Positions 8,906 through 17,213 of a DNA stretch of 64,000 nt are shown piece after piece; positions within the stretch are counted from its first letter, which is position 1; each line of letters begins with the position of its first letter. A program made the position numbers and the translations under genes. Location: contig NZ_JAUFPO010000009.1 of NCBI RefSeq assembly GCF_030409235.1, positions 310,001 to 374,000 of the forward strand, read 5' to 3'. Origin of the DNA: Halomonas almeriensis (GTDB lineage Bacteria; Pseudomonadota; Gammaproteobacteria; Pseudomonadales; Halomonadaceae). The notes under the pieces were generated by a model, which was given only the letters and a program-made list of their open reading frames with translations, did no database searches and was not told where the DNA came from.

Positions 8906-9547
8906 ATGAGCGGGGCTCGAGTAGGCAGTAAATGCTCGCTATCAGCAGGGAAAAGCATATGGCTAGGCGCGATGTTGCTGGTGGTGGTGGAAGCTTCCCA
9001 AGCCCAGGACCCTTTCGGGGACGGTATCCATAACACCGTGTTGGGTGGAAGTGCATTGAGCCGTATCAGTGGCGTCAGCACCACCAATATGTCTGCGGGG
9101 GATGGCAACGTTCAAAGCAATATTGGCAGCGTTGCACTGGGGAACAGCGCCAACGCGGCCAGTGTGCTACAGCAGCAATCCTGGATCGGCGAACGCCTGT
9201 CCAGTCAGCAGGAGAATGTGCAGATCAAGGACCGGGCCTATCGAGGTGCCGAGGGATGGCTATCGATCAATCAGGCGGCCGGTCAAGGGAATGTGCAGAG
9301 CAACAGTTTCAATGTGGCTCTGGGCATATCGGTCAGCAGCTTAAGCGACGCATCACTGCAGCGGGTGCTGGCCGAACAGCAGGGGCTGAGTGGGACCGAC
9401 GGTCAACAGAGTTCAACCAGGCGAAGCATCAAGATAGAGCGTTCGGCCTTCGTTGATGCTCAAGGGGTCGTCCAGGTCAACCAGTCAGCCGGAACGGGGA
9501 ACGCGACGAGCAACAGCTTTGGCATGTCCATGTCGCTGTCGCCCTAG
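8906..9547 (+). CDS. FapB-like minor amyloid subunit candidate
   Basis: 213 residues with an N-terminal signal peptide (core about 17-33, cleavage near ASQAQ). The mature chain has three imperfect repeats, at about 44-79, 108-141 and 177-211. Each ends in a block of the form N-x-[SA]-AG-x-GN-x-x-[SN]N-[SI], as in NQAAGQGNVQSNSF and NQSAGTGNATSNSF, separated by Gln/Ser-rich linkers. Regularly spaced Asn, Gln and Gly in short repeats are typical of Fap amyloid subunits. The same NxxAGxxNxQxN core recurs in the larger protein encoded next. Smaller size and position before the larger subunit suggest a nucleator like FapB. Amyloid formation is inferred, not shown. Confidence 0.7.
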   Translation: MSGARVGSKCSLSAGKSIWLGAMLLVVVEASQAQDPFGDGIHNTVLGGSALSRISGVSTTNMSAGDGNVQSNIGSVALGNSANAASVLQQQSWIGERLSSQQENVQIKDRAYRGAEGWLSINQAAGQGNVQSNSFNVALGISVSSLSDASLQRVLAEQQGLSGTDGQQSSTRRSIKIERSAFVDAQGVVQVNQSAGTGNATSNSFGMSMSLSP

Positions 9548-9611
9548 CGTATCGAAGGAAGCCGTAGAACGATCTGGTTCACAAGAGCTTAGTTCATTCG
9601 GGAGAAAGATT

Positions 9612-10760
9612 ATGAAAACCTTCAATAAAGCTCCACTGGCAATGGCAGTCACTGCCCTGATGGTTGCCCCCTACGCGTTGGCGGATGGGGACTTCGATAC
9701 TTCCAGCACGATCGATTCCGAGTTCTATAACGAGATCGATGTCGCTCTGGAACATAACTCCACTACCAACAAAAACTTCGATGTGGATGTCTCTGTCAAT
9801 GATCCTGCGGAGACATACTCCGGCGCGACCGTCGACAGCAAGCAGTTCGTCGAGGGCAACGGTGTGACTAACCAGAAGTCCACCAATGATGCGACCGTTG
9901 GGGCGAGTGTGGGCGCAGGCTCTTCCGGCAACATCGGGATCAACGTGGCGGCTGGCGATAATAACAGCCAGGCTAACGATGCTGCACTTGCTTCCTCGGA
10001 TGCCGCCGATGTCTTCGGTCAGTCCGCTGCCTATTCGGCGCAATCCGTATCTGGCAACGTCACCCATAACTACGGTAGCCCGAACAACGCGCGAGTCGGG
10101 GGGTCTACCCTGCAAGGAGCGACCGGCAATGTCGGCCTGAACGTGGCCGCCGGTGTCGGCAATGCTCAGCAGAACTCACTGGCTGCGTCCAGCAACGAGA
10201 GTTCCGCTGGCCATACTCGTGCCACCGTGGGTGGTGTGCAACAGGCCATCGGCAACACCAGCGTCAATGCGCCTCATGAAGAAACCCGCACGCGGATGCG
10301 GGCGCACGAGACCACCTTCGAAGTGGATGCCACCAATCTCGTGATGGATCAGGAAGGCGATCTCTTCCCGGATACCTGGGGCGCCGATGTCAATAATGGT
10401 GATCATAGCTCAGGCCCGCGTCTAGGCCACTTCGACCTGGATACCGGTGTACAGTATCAGCGCGGAACGGGAGATGGCGAAGTGCCCGATTATAACGATG
10501 ATGGCGGCGCCTTGGCATTCCGCGCCACGGACGAGTCCGTGCTGAGTGGTACCATTACCGGGCGGATGCCGGTCGAGTTAACCACCTACACCGATCACAG
10601 CAATGACGCTACTCTGGGAGGTAACGCATTGCAGAATGCGAGTGGCAATATCGGGGTGAACGTTGCCGCTGGCACCAACAATATGCAGCGTAACTCTCTG
10701 TCCATCTCGTCCTCAGTGGGTGGTACCGGCGGAACTACCCCTGGAAATGGTGGTGGCTGA
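9612..10760 (+). CDS. FapC-like major amyloid subunit candidate
   Basis: 382 residues from the ATG at 9612; a longer in-frame reading from 9453 overlaps the previous gene and is rejected. The signal peptide ends near YALA (24). Three strong repeats lie at about 94-125, 160-191 and 333-364, each centred on SGNIGINVAAGDNNSQAN-type sequence, with a partial fourth at about 204-220. Between the partial and last repeats sits a charged, Asp-rich insert (about 225-320, with DQEGD and DYNDDGG) that breaks the array. The C-terminus is Gly/Thr/Ser-rich. No cysteine is present, so the C-terminal CxxC of Pseudomonas FapC is missing. A strong hairpin separates it from the next gene, consistent with higher expression of this subunit. 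Confidence 0.72.
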   Translation: MKTFNKAPLAMAVTALMVAPYALADGDFDTSSTIDSEFYNEIDVALEHNSTTNKNFDVDVSVNDPAETYSGATVDSKQFVEGNGVTNQKSTNDATVGASVGAGSSGNIGINVAAGDNNSQANDAALASSDAADVFGQSAAYSAQSVSGNVTHNYGSPNNARVGGSTLQGATGNVGLNVAAGVGNAQQNSLAASSNESSAGHTRATVGGVQQAIGNTSVNAPHEETRTRMRAHETTFEVDATNLVMDQEGDLFPDTWGADVNNGDHSSGPRLGHFDLDTGVQYQRGTGDGEVPDYNDDGGALAFRATDESVLSGTITGRMPVELTTYTDHSNDATLGGNALQNASGNIGVNVAAGTNNMQRNSLSISSSVGGTGGTTPGNGGG

Positions 10761-10803
10761 TACGTACGGGATCTAGCTGATTCCGGTGCTCGATAGAAAG
10801 ACT

Positions 10804-10827
10804 CCCGGCCTGCCATCGCAGGCCGGG
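10804..10827 (+). promoter_or_regulatory. Perfect 10-bp hairpin between subunit gene and peptidase gene
   Basis: CCCGGCCTGC, loop CATC, GCAGGCCGGG. No T run follows, so it is not a textbook terminator. Located 43 bases after the major-subunit stop inside the operon, it is better explained as a 3'-end stabiliser or attenuator that lowers downstream expression relative to the subunit. Confidence 0.7.
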
Positions 10828-10872
10828 ATATCGCTATCGACCTATTGGGTATATGCCTTGAGGGAGGTCATC

Positions 10873-11586
10873 ATGCATTCGTGTTTTGAAAGGGTTGGCT
10901 TCATGGTTCTGATCATAGGGGTATGCCTGATACTAAGGCCTGATGTTTCGTTTGGCGCATCCATGCCGATGGGCAATATCATGTCGGATACCATGCTGCA
11001 CAAGAAAGTGGAATCGATTCGTGAGCGCCGCTACCGAGAACTCATCGAGCAGGAAACGGACTTTTCATGTGGTGCCGCTTCGCTTGCGACCATCCTGAAG
11101 TATGCCTACCAGCGTGATGAGGTGACGGAAGTCAGTGTTCTGGAAGGAATGATGAAGATTGCGGACCCTGAGCTAGTGCGCGTTCAGGGCTTCTCTCTGC
11201 TTGATTTGAAAAACTATGTCGAGAAGATCGGGTTTCGTGGGCGTGGCTATGAGGTGGCTCCGGATACACTTGATAGTGTCTCAATACCAGTGGTGGTGCT
11301 GCTCGATATAGAGGGATACAAGCACTTCGTGGTGATGAAGAAGGCAAGTGGCGACAGGGTCTATGTGGGAGACCCTGCACTCGGTAACCGAGTGATGTCA
11401 CGCGAAGATTTCATGGCAGCATGGAACAATATTATCTTTGCGGTGGTGGGTGATGGATATGACAGGAATAACCCGCTTTTGAAACCATCTCAACCTCTGA
11501 CTGCTCACATGATGGGGGATGTTTTTGCTCCGGTATCCACGCAGAATTTGATTGATTTCGGGTTTCGTCATGCCGATCTTATGTAG
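10873..11586 (+). CDS. C39-family cysteine peptidase, FapD-like
   Basis: 237 residues from the ATG at 10873 behind AGGGAGG. An N-terminal signal or anchor lies at about 9-28, so the enzyme should act in the periplasm. The C39 fold is clear: oxyanion Gln60, nucleophile Cys66 (DFSCGAASLATIL), His151 (YKHFVVMKK) and Asp167 (VGDPALGN), with normal spacing. No ABC or membrane-exporter domain is attached, unlike bacteriocin C39 exporters; stand-alone C39 proteins of this kind are FapD in Fap operons. C39 enzymes cut after double-glycine-type leaders, and three co-encoded proteins carry such a motif. Its codon use looks more AT-rich than the core genes. Confidence 0.88.
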   Translation: MHSCFERVGFMVLIIGVCLILRPDVSFGASMPMGNIMSDTMLHKKVESIRERRYRELIEQETDFSCGAASLATILKYAYQRDEVTEVSVLEGMMKIADPELVRVQGFSLLDLKNYVEKIGFRGRGYEVAPDTLDSVSIPVVVLLDIEGYKHFVVMKKASGDRVYVGDPALGNRVMSREDFMAAWNNIIFAVVGDGYDRNNPLLKPSQPLTAHMMGDVFAPVSTQNLIDFGFRHADLM

Positions 11587-11618
11587 CAGGTCGGCACTTT
11601 CTGGAGAGGGTGGCGAAC

Positions 11619-12410
11619 ATGATCAGCAACGGGAATGTTAAGTGGATGAGAAGAGGAGGGCGGTTTGCGCTTGTTTTGAGCGTCTTGCCGTTGGTTGGAA
11701 TGCCTACCGTACAGGCAGCAACTTCCAATTTCTCCGGATTTTCGTCGGCACGTCAGCTCAGCGACGGTGAGCTCGGGGCATTAAGGGGGCGCTATGTGGA
11801 CCAAGGGAAGTTGATGTATTTCGGCATTCAAATGAACACTGAGTGGCTTACATCGGCCGGCGATTATATCAATGCAGGCGCCGAACTTAAGGGCAATCTT
11901 ACCGGTTCGTCTCCTGGTGTTTCTTTCGAGCCTAGGCTGACCATGGTGGAGGCGGTTGACTCTGATGTGGACATGTCAGGTAGCGATGCGCGTATTGTGG
12001 ATGCCGGAACTGGAAATGCCAGAGGGGTCGTGCAGACCATCCAGGCGGGGGGCAACTATAACGCTGCTTCCAATGACATGACCGTCGATATCCTGGGAGC
12101 CTCGGATTTCAGTGGATTGAGTGCGAGTGGTGGAGAATCCATCGAGCGTCAGCTGGCGTCTGGGATGCGTGTGGCTGTTGGACAGGGAGGGCGAGGGCCG
12201 GGTCTCGATGTCAACCTGCCGGGGGTCGGCAATGTCCAGCAGAGGATCATGCCGGGACAGGGATTGCGTCAGACCATTCAACTTAGCAGTAACGATCAGA
12301 GTGTGCGTAACATCACTCGCTTGCAGCTTTATATGGATAGGCAGGCGGCGCGAACAGGTAGTGTCGGGATGCGCCAGGCCGTTGAATCGCTCCGGGCGCT
12401 AAACCGTTAA
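11619..12410 (+). CDS. FapE-like exported protein
   Basis: 263 residues from the ATG at 11619 behind GGAGAGGG; a GTG at 11610 lies within that Shine-Dalgarno and is less likely. The signal peptide runs to about residue 34 (VQAA). LSDGELGALRG at residues 47-57, followed by RYVDQGKLMYFGIQMNTEW, opens the mature domain. The motif fits the double-glycine consensus exactly except that the second Gly is Arg. The rest holds N-rich segments (AGTGNARGVVQTIQAGGNYN; PGVGNVQQR) that weakly echo the amyloid repeats. Gene order after the C39 protein and before the outer-membrane barrel matches FapE. Function is inferred from that order. Confidence 0.7.
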   Translation: MISNGNVKWMRRGGRFALVLSVLPLVGMPTVQAATSNFSGFSSARQLSDGELGALRGRYVDQGKLMYFGIQMNTEWLTSAGDYINAGAELKGNLTGSSPGVSFEPRLTMVEAVDSDVDMSGSDARIVDAGTGNARGVVQTIQAGGNYNAASNDMTVDILGASDFSGLSASGGESIERQLASGMRVAVGQGGRGPGLDVNLPGVGNVQQRIMPGQGLRQTIQLSSNDQSVRNITRLQLYMDRQAARTGSVGMRQAVESLRALNR

Positions 12411-12557
12411 TGATGAATAAGTGTCAACGTAGTTCTGGGCTACACTGAAAGAGAGATTTACGATATCTGATTGTAATGTGTTGTAAATGCTCAAAAAATA
12501 TCTGCCCATTGCAGTCATGAGAATGGGTGAAGATCCGGCCATTATCAGGAGGAGCCT
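12411..12557 (+). other. AT-rich spacer before the FapF-like gene
   Basis: 147-base gap, the longest inside the cluster, noticeably AT-rich. I see no -24/-12 element and no strong hairpin. A separate housekeeping promoter for the pore gene is possible, but I cannot name a convincing -35/-10 pair. Confidence 0.4.
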
Positions 12558-13646
12558 GTGGATACCGTGAAGCCGGCCAAAAGAAACACTCTCTTGCCCA
12601 GGACTTATCGACTTCGTGTGCCCCTCGTGGCGGTTTCCTTTCTATTGCCCGGTCTGGCCAGCGCTCAGGAAGGGAATGGTGATGAGGTGGTTCGTGAGGC
12701 GAGACCCAGCCAGAGCGTCGAAAACGTGCTCCGAGAGGAGCACGCCCTGTTTTCCGATCGCTTGACCATCGAGCCTGGCATCAACTACTCCTATTCTGAT
12801 AGATCTCAATTGGCGTTGAGAGGGTTTTTAGCTCTCGACGCCATTTTTCTGGGAGAGCTCAATGTCGATTCGGTGGAAAGCCATATTACCACCATGGACT
12901 TAAACGTCCGATATGGCTTGACCGAAAGGCTCGAACTCGGCCTCAACGTCCCGTTCGTCTACCGGACCACCACCTACCAATCCATCGGAGACGAGTTCTC
13001 CACCGAGCGAAACAGTGAAACGGATGTCGACAATGCTGATCTGGGCGATGTTAGCGTCAACATGTCCTATCATTTGTTTCCCGAGACCGAGACTCGGCCC
13101 GATGTGGTGCTTGACATGGGGGTAAGGGCGCCCACCGGCAGGGATCCTTATGGAATCGAGTTGCGCGAGAATCCCAATACCAACCTCAATGTACCCAAGG
13201 AGTTACCGACCGGGAACGGTGTATGGGGAATCACGGCTGGTGTCTCGGCACTCAAGACACTGGACCCCGCCATTGTCTTCGGCAATCTGGGGTATACCTA
13301 TAATCTGGAAGAAAGTTTCGGTGATATCTCCGCTACCACCGGCCCTCAACCCGGGGATGTCAAACTGGGCGATACCATTCGTGCGGGGTTCGGCACGGCC
13401 TTTGCCTTGAATAAGCGCCTCAGTCTGTCGCTGTCATATTCCCATGAGTACATCAGGAAGTCCGAGACTACTCAGCAGGGGGTTACCAACAAGGTAGTGG
13501 GCAGCGACGCCAATGTCGGCGTCTTCAATATCGGTGGCACCTATGCCTTGAGTGACAGCACCTCCATGGTGACTAGCCTTGGTATTGGCCTTACCGAAGA
13601 TGCCTCCGATATCAGCCTGACCTTCCGGATGCCTTTCCAGCTCTGA
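12558..13646 (+). CDS. FapF-like outer-membrane barrel protein
   Basis: 362 residues from a GTG at 12558 that follows AGGAGGAG (12547-12554). The signal peptide is cleaved near LASAQ (36). A short helical linker (SVENVLREEHALF) precedes the barrel, which starts LTIEPGINYSYSD. It contains alternating-hydrophobic strands with aromatic girdles (TMDLNVRYGLTERLELGLNVPFVYR; LSLSYSHEYIRK) and ends in a C-terminal Phe-Gln-Leu. The phrase order matches FapF, the trimeric pore that secretes Fap subunits, but it is shorter than FapF (usually over 400), with a reduced N-terminal coiled coil. Likely role: subunit export across the outer membrane. A strong terminator follows. Confidence 0.78.
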   Translation: MDTVKPAKRNTLLPRTYRLRVPLVAVSFLLPGLASAQEGNGDEVVREARPSQSVENVLREEHALFSDRLTIEPGINYSYSDRSQLALRGFLALDAIFLGELNVDSVESHITTMDLNVRYGLTERLELGLNVPFVYRTTTYQSIGDEFSTERNSETDVDNADLGDVSVNMSYHLFPETETRPDVVLDMGVRAPTGRDPYGIELRENPNTNLNVPKELPTGNGVWGITAGVSALKTLDPAIVFGNLGYTYNLEESFGDISATTGPQPGDVKLGDTIRAGFGTAFALNKRLSLSLSYSHEYIRKSETTQQGVTNKVVGSDANVGVFNIGGTYALSDSTSMVTSLGIGLTEDASDISLTFRMPFQL

Positions 13647-13694
13647 GGGACAGGCGGGAATGGCCGAGACCTGAGGGTCGAGGCCTGATACCAG

Positions 13695-13733
13695 AACGGC
13701 GGCCGGGCCTTGTCCCGGTCGCCGTTGCTGTTT
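13695..13733 (+). terminator. Terminator of the Fap-like operon
   Basis: A stem of about 13 pairs: AACGGCGGCCGGG (13695-13707), loop 13708-13713, CCCGGTCGCCGTT (13714-13726), one G-T wobble, followed by a T-rich stretch. It lies about 50 bases after the FapF-like stop and before ftsB. Confidence 0.75.
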
Positions 13734-13826
13734 CAGACATACTGGGCCCGGGAGCGCTTCGTGGGTGAGGTTGGTTGAGGAAACTGGCATAATGCACGCA
13801 TTGCAATCTTTCGATGGAATTCTCGC

Positions 13827-14123
13827 ATGCTCAAGTGGTTGGCCTTCGTGCTGCTGGTCTTGCTGGTGCTGCTGCAGTATCGCCTGTGGCTGGGTGAAGG
13901 GAGTCTGAGCGAGCTCGCTGAGGTAGGGCAACGTGTCGAGCAGCTGGAAGCGGAAAATGCCCCTTTGCGAGCACGCAACGAACGACTGGCGGCCGAGGTG
14001 GTTGACCTCAAGACCGGCCTGGATGCCATCGAGGAACGAGCGCGCAGTGAGGTGGGCATGGTGCGTACCGATGAACAGTTCTTCTGGGTGCCGAACGCCG
14101 GCAACAAAGGAGCCAGCCCGTGA
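13827..14123 (+). CDS. ftsB: Cell division protein FtsB
   Basis: 98-residue bitopic inner-membrane protein of the FtsQLB divisome subcomplex. A short N-terminal transmembrane helix (about 4-21, LAFVLLVLLVLLQY) is followed by a periplasmic coiled coil (about 28-70, VEQLEAENAPLRARNERLAAEVVDLKTGLDAIEERAR). The conserved ending ARSEVGMVRTDEQFFWV is the FtsL/FtsQ-interacting region. The length is typical (about 90-105). The stop overlaps the GTG start of ispD, and the ftsB-ispD-ispF order is conserved in gammaproteobacteria. No clear Shine-Dalgarno better than GGAA precedes the ATG. Confidence 0.96.
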   Translation: MLKWLAFVLLVLLVLLQYRLWLGEGSLSELAEVGQRVEQLEAENAPLRARNERLAAEVVDLKTGLDAIEERARSEVGMVRTDEQFFWVPNAGNKGASP

Positions 14124-14851
14124 GCCGACCTCCCTGGCTGATTGTTCCTGCTGCCGGTAGCGGTCGGCGCATGGATGCGGACCGGCCCAAACAATATTTG
14201 CCGTTGGCCGGCCGGACGGTCATGTGGCACACCTTGCGGCGCCTTCACTCGGTTTTTCCCGGGGCCCGCTTGTGCCTGTGCCTGGATGAGGCGGACGCCT
14301 GTTTCGATCCGTCCAGCGTGCCCTTCGCGCACTGGCAGCGGGTTGCCGGTGGTGCCGAGCGGGCCGATTCGGTCCGCAATGCCCTGGAGTGGATTGCCGG
14401 GCAGGAGGAGGATGACCAGGCTCTGGTTTTTGTCCACGATGTGGCTCGCCCCTGTGTCAGCCCGGAGGACCTGCGGCACCTTTATGCAGCTCTGGCCGAG
14501 GATGCGGTCGGTGGGCTGCTGGCGGCTCCGGTGGCCGATACCATGAAGCGGGATGACGGCCAGGGGCGAGTTGCCGCCACCGAAGAGCGAGCCGGCCTCT
14601 GGCATGCCCTCACGCCCCAGGGTTTCCGGCTCGGCGTCCTGCGGCAAGCGCTGGATGCCGCCCGTCGGGCAGAGTTGCCGAGCACCGATGAAGCCTCGGC
14701 GGTCGAGGCCACGGGATTATCGCCACGGCTGGTGTTCGGTCGCCGCGACAATCTCAAGATCACTCATCCCGACGACCTGGTCCTGGCTGAGCAGATTCTG
14801 GCGGCCCAGGCGTCGTGCTCTCTTTCCCCTGCCGGCGAGGAGGCCGACTGA
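14120..14851 (+). CDS. ispD: 2-C-methyl-D-erythritol 4-phosphate cytidylyltransferase
   Basis: 243-residue IspD of the MEP isoprenoid pathway (MEP + CTP to CDP-ME, cytosolic). The nucleotide-binding loop [20 protein letters not shown] lies near residues 10-29, with the conserved Arg and Lys residues of the family. The segments HDVARPCV and TPQGFRL also fit, as does the ThrAsp-Glu-Ala motif (STDEASAVE). It starts with GTG at 14120, overlapping the ftsB stop. ispF follows after four bases, so two consecutive-class MEP enzymes are co-transcribed. Confidence 0.96.
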   Translation: MSRPPWLIVPAAGSGRRMDADRPKQYLPLAGRTVMWHTLRRLHSVFPGARLCLCLDEADACFDPSSVPFAHWQRVAGGAERADSVRNALEWIAGQEEDDQALVFVHDVARPCVSPEDLRHLYAALAEDAVGGLLAAPVADTMKRDDGQGRVAATEERAGLWHALTPQGFRLGVLRQALDAARRAELPSTDEASAVEATGLSPRLVFGRRDNLKITHPDDLVLAEQILAAQASCSLSPAGEEAD

Positions 14852-14855
14852 GCCC

Positions 14856-15341
14856 ATGATGAGAATCGGCCATGGTTTCGATGTGCATCGCTTCGGGCCG
14901 GGCGATCATCTGATGATCGGCGGCGTTCGCCTGCCCCATGATCAGGGGTTTGTCGCTCACTCCGATGGCGATGTGCTGCTGCATGCGCTCTGTGATGCGC
15001 TGCTGGGCGCCTGTGGCCTGGGAGATATCGGACGCCACTTTCCCGATACCGACCCCGCCTGGCAGGGGGCCGACAGCCGCGAGCTGCTGCGCCATGTCGT
15101 GGCGTTGGTCAGCGCTCAGGGCTGGGTGCCGGGCAATGTCGATACCACCCTGATGGCCCAGGCCCCGCGCATGGCGCCGCATGTCGACGACATGGCGGCG
15201 CATATCGCCACAGATCTGGCCATCCCGCGTGCATGCGTCAACGTCAAGGCCACCACTACCGAGCGCCTGGGCTTTACCGGGCGCGGTGAAGGCATTGCCG
15301 CAGAGGCGGTTGTGCTGCTGGAGGCTCGCCCGGATGCTTGA
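14856..15341 (+). CDS. ispF: 2-C-methyl-D-erythritol 2,4-cyclodiphosphate synthase
   Basis: 161-residue IspF, a trimeric zinc enzyme converting CDP-ME 2-phosphate to MEcPP. It shows the metal site [10 protein letters not shown] near residues 4-13, the [18 protein letters not shown] segment, and the C-terminal [23 protein letters not shown] segment. The start is ATG 14856 (or the adjacent ATG at 14859). The stop overlaps the truD start by eight bases. Normal length for the family (about 157-162). Confidence 0.97.
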   Translation: MMRIGHGFDVHRFGPGDHLMIGGVRLPHDQGFVAHSDGDVLLHALCDALLGACGLGDIGRHFPDTDPAWQGADSRELLRHVVALVSAQGWVPGNVDTTLMAQAPRMAPHVDDMAAHIATDLAIPRACVNVKATTTERLGFTGRGEGIAAEAVVLLEARPDA

Positions 15342-16461
15342 GCCTCGACCGGCCTGGCCGCCTGGCTGGCCTCGCGTATTGGATGAGCATTTCGGCGCGC
15401 CCCGGCCCGGGGCTTATCGGCAGTCGCCGGAGGATTTTCAGGTCGAGGAGAACCTCGGCTTTACCCCTCAAGGGGAGGGCGAACACCTCTGGCTGTGGGT
15501 CGAAAAACGTGATATGACCACCGCCATGGTGGCGCGCCAGCTTGCTGACCTCTGCCAGGTCGGTCCCCGCGACGTGGGGTATGCCGGCATGAAGGATCGA
15601 GTGGCGGTGACGCGGCAATGGTTCTCGGTGCACCTTCCGGGCCGGGCCACGCCCTCGGACCTGGCGGACCGCCTGTCCAATGACTGCGTTACCCTGCTGG
15701 CTCAGGCGCGCCATCCGCGGAAGCTCAAGCGAGGCGTTCATGTCGGCAACCAGTTCCGCCTGCGCCTGAGCGGAGAGGCGGTCGAGGACCCGCAACTGGA
15801 GGCTCGCTGGGCATGGTTGTGCCGCCATGGGGTGGCCAACTACTTCGGGCCGCAGCGCTTCGGAGCCGATGGACGCAATCTGCTGCGTGCCGTGCCCTTG
15901 TTGTCCAAGGGCTGGCGCAAGCGGGACGATCCCCAGGGCATGCTGCTCTCGGCGGCCAGAAGCTATCTGTTTAATACACAGCTCGCCGAGCGCATCGCGA
16001 ATGGTAGTTGGGCCACTCTGCTGGCCGGCGAGGTGGCGGTGCTCGACGGCAGCAGCAGTCAATTCTGCGTCGACTTGCTGGATGACGAACTGCTGGCGCG
16101 CGCCGAACGACTCGATCTGCATCCCAGTGGCGTGCTCTGGGGGCAAGGGGACTCGCGGGCGCAGGACGCTGCCCGAGACGCCGAGTGCGCCGCCCTGGCG
16201 TCGCACCCTGCGCTTTGCCGGGGCATCGAGCACGCCGGTGCGCGTCTGGCCAGGCGCCCTCTGCGGCTCCGTCTGGCAGCGCCGGCACTGCAGCGACTCG
16301 CGGATGGTGCGGTGTGGCTGTCATTCGGCTTGCCGGCGGGGGCTTTCGCCACCTCGGTATTACGTGAGCTGCTGGATCACCCGACCCTGAATTTTCAGCC
16401 CCCTTCGTCGAAGGGGCATCAACAAGGAGCCGCGGATGCGCCGACTGCTGCTGTCCAATGA
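15334..16461 (+). CDS. truD: tRNA pseudouridine(13) synthase
   Basis: 375-residue TruD, which makes pseudouridine 13 in tRNA-Glu. The catalytic aspartate motif [18 protein letters not shown] is intact, and the family segments [20 protein letters not shown] and [20 protein letters not shown] C-terminus follow in order. The ATG at 15334 is chosen because it begins the conserved PxxW...GxxRxxPEDFxVEE region and overlaps the ispF stop. An earlier in-frame start would lie wholly inside ispF. The 3' end overlaps surE by 26 bases. Confidence 0.95.
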   Translation: MLEPRPAWPPGWPRVLDEHFGAPRPGAYRQSPEDFQVEENLGFTPQGEGEHLWLWVEKRDMTTAMVARQLADLCQVGPRDVGYAGMKDRVAVTRQWFSVHLPGRATPSDLADRLSNDCVTLLAQARHPRKLKRGVHVGNQFRLRLSGEAVEDPQLEARWAWLCRHGVANYFGPQRFGADGRNLLRAVPLLSKGWRKRDDPQGMLLSAARSYLFNTQLAERIANGSWATLLAGEVAVLDGSSSQFCVDLLDDELLARAERLDLHPSGVLWGQGDSRAQDAARDAECAALASHPALCRGIEHAGARLARRPLRLRLAAPALQRLADGAVWLSFGLPAGAFATSVLRELLDHPTLNFQPPSSKGHQQGAADAPTAAVQ

Positions 16462-17182
16462 CGATGGAGTCCATGCGCCGGGCTTGAGGGCCCTGCATGA
16501 TGCCCTGCTGGACCATGCCCGGTTGCGCGTGGTGGCACCCGATCGTGACAAGAGCGGGGCCAGCAATTCGCTGACCCTGACGCGGCCGCTGGCGCTTGCG
16601 ACCATGGACAATGGCTTTTATAGCGTCGATGGCACCCCGGCCGACTGCGTGTACCTGGGTGTGAACGGTGTCTGGGCCGAGCGTCCGGACCTGGTCATCT
16701 CGGGTATCAACCATGGCGGCAACCTGGGAGATGACGTTCTGTATTCCGGCACGGTGGCGGCGGCCATGGAAGGCCGCAATCTGGGCATGACCGCGATCGC
16801 CATGTCACTGGTGGGCCGTCACCACTTCGCCACGGCGGGTCGTGTGGCGGCCAGCCTGGTAGGGGGTGCCGATCAACTGTCACTGCCGCCGCGTAGCCTG
16901 CTCAACGTCAATGTGCCGGATCTGCCCTGGTCCGAGGTCAAGGGCTTTCGCGTGACGCGCATGGGGCATCGTGGTCCGTCCGAACGACCGCAGGAGGTGT
17001 TCGACCCACGCGGGCACAAGCGCTACTGGATTGCCCCGGTGGGCGAAAATGCCGATGATGGCCCGGATACCGATTTTGCCGCCGTGGAAGACGGCTATGT
17101 GTCCATCACGCCGCTGCAGACGGATTTGACCCGGCATGCGGCTCGAGACGACGTTCAGGACTGGTTGAATGCACTCACCTGA
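16436..17182 (+). CDS. surE: 5'/3'-nucleotidase SurE
   Basis: 248-residue SurE, a divalent-metal nucleoside monophosphate phosphatase linked to stationary-phase survival. The metal site [12 protein letters not shown] lies at residues 5-16, with the active-site segment [11 protein letters not shown] and the [25 protein letters not shown] signature. It starts at ATG 16436 inside the truD 3' end and is followed directly by pcm. The surE-pcm-nlpD-rpoS order is the classic stationary-phase cluster. Confidence 0.97.
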   Translation: MRRLLLSNDDGVHAPGLRALHDALLDHARLRVVAPDRDKSGASNSLTLTRPLALATMDNGFYSVDGTPADCVYLGVNGVWAERPDLVISGINHGGNLGDDVLYSGTVAAAMEGRNLGMTAIAMSLVGRHHFATAGRVAASLVGGADQLSLPPRSLLNVNVPDLPWSEVKGFRVTRMGHRGPSERPQEVFDPRGHKRYWIAPVGENADDGPDTDFAAVEDGYVSITPLQTDLTRHAARDDVQDWLNALT

Positions 17183-17213
17183 CCTTAGCCCCGGCCTGCT
17201 GGAAGGGGTCGGC

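Noticed and set aside
8906..10760. Curli (CsgA/CsgB) subunits
   Set aside because: Repeats lack the SxxxxxQxGxxNxA pattern of curli, and no CsgG or CsgEF homologue is in the cluster; the C39 peptidase and barrel fit Fap instead.
10873..11586. Bacteriocin C39 exporter
   Set aside because: Only the peptidase domain plus an N-terminal signal is present; there is no ABC or transmembrane exporter domain, and the neighbours are amyloid-type proteins.
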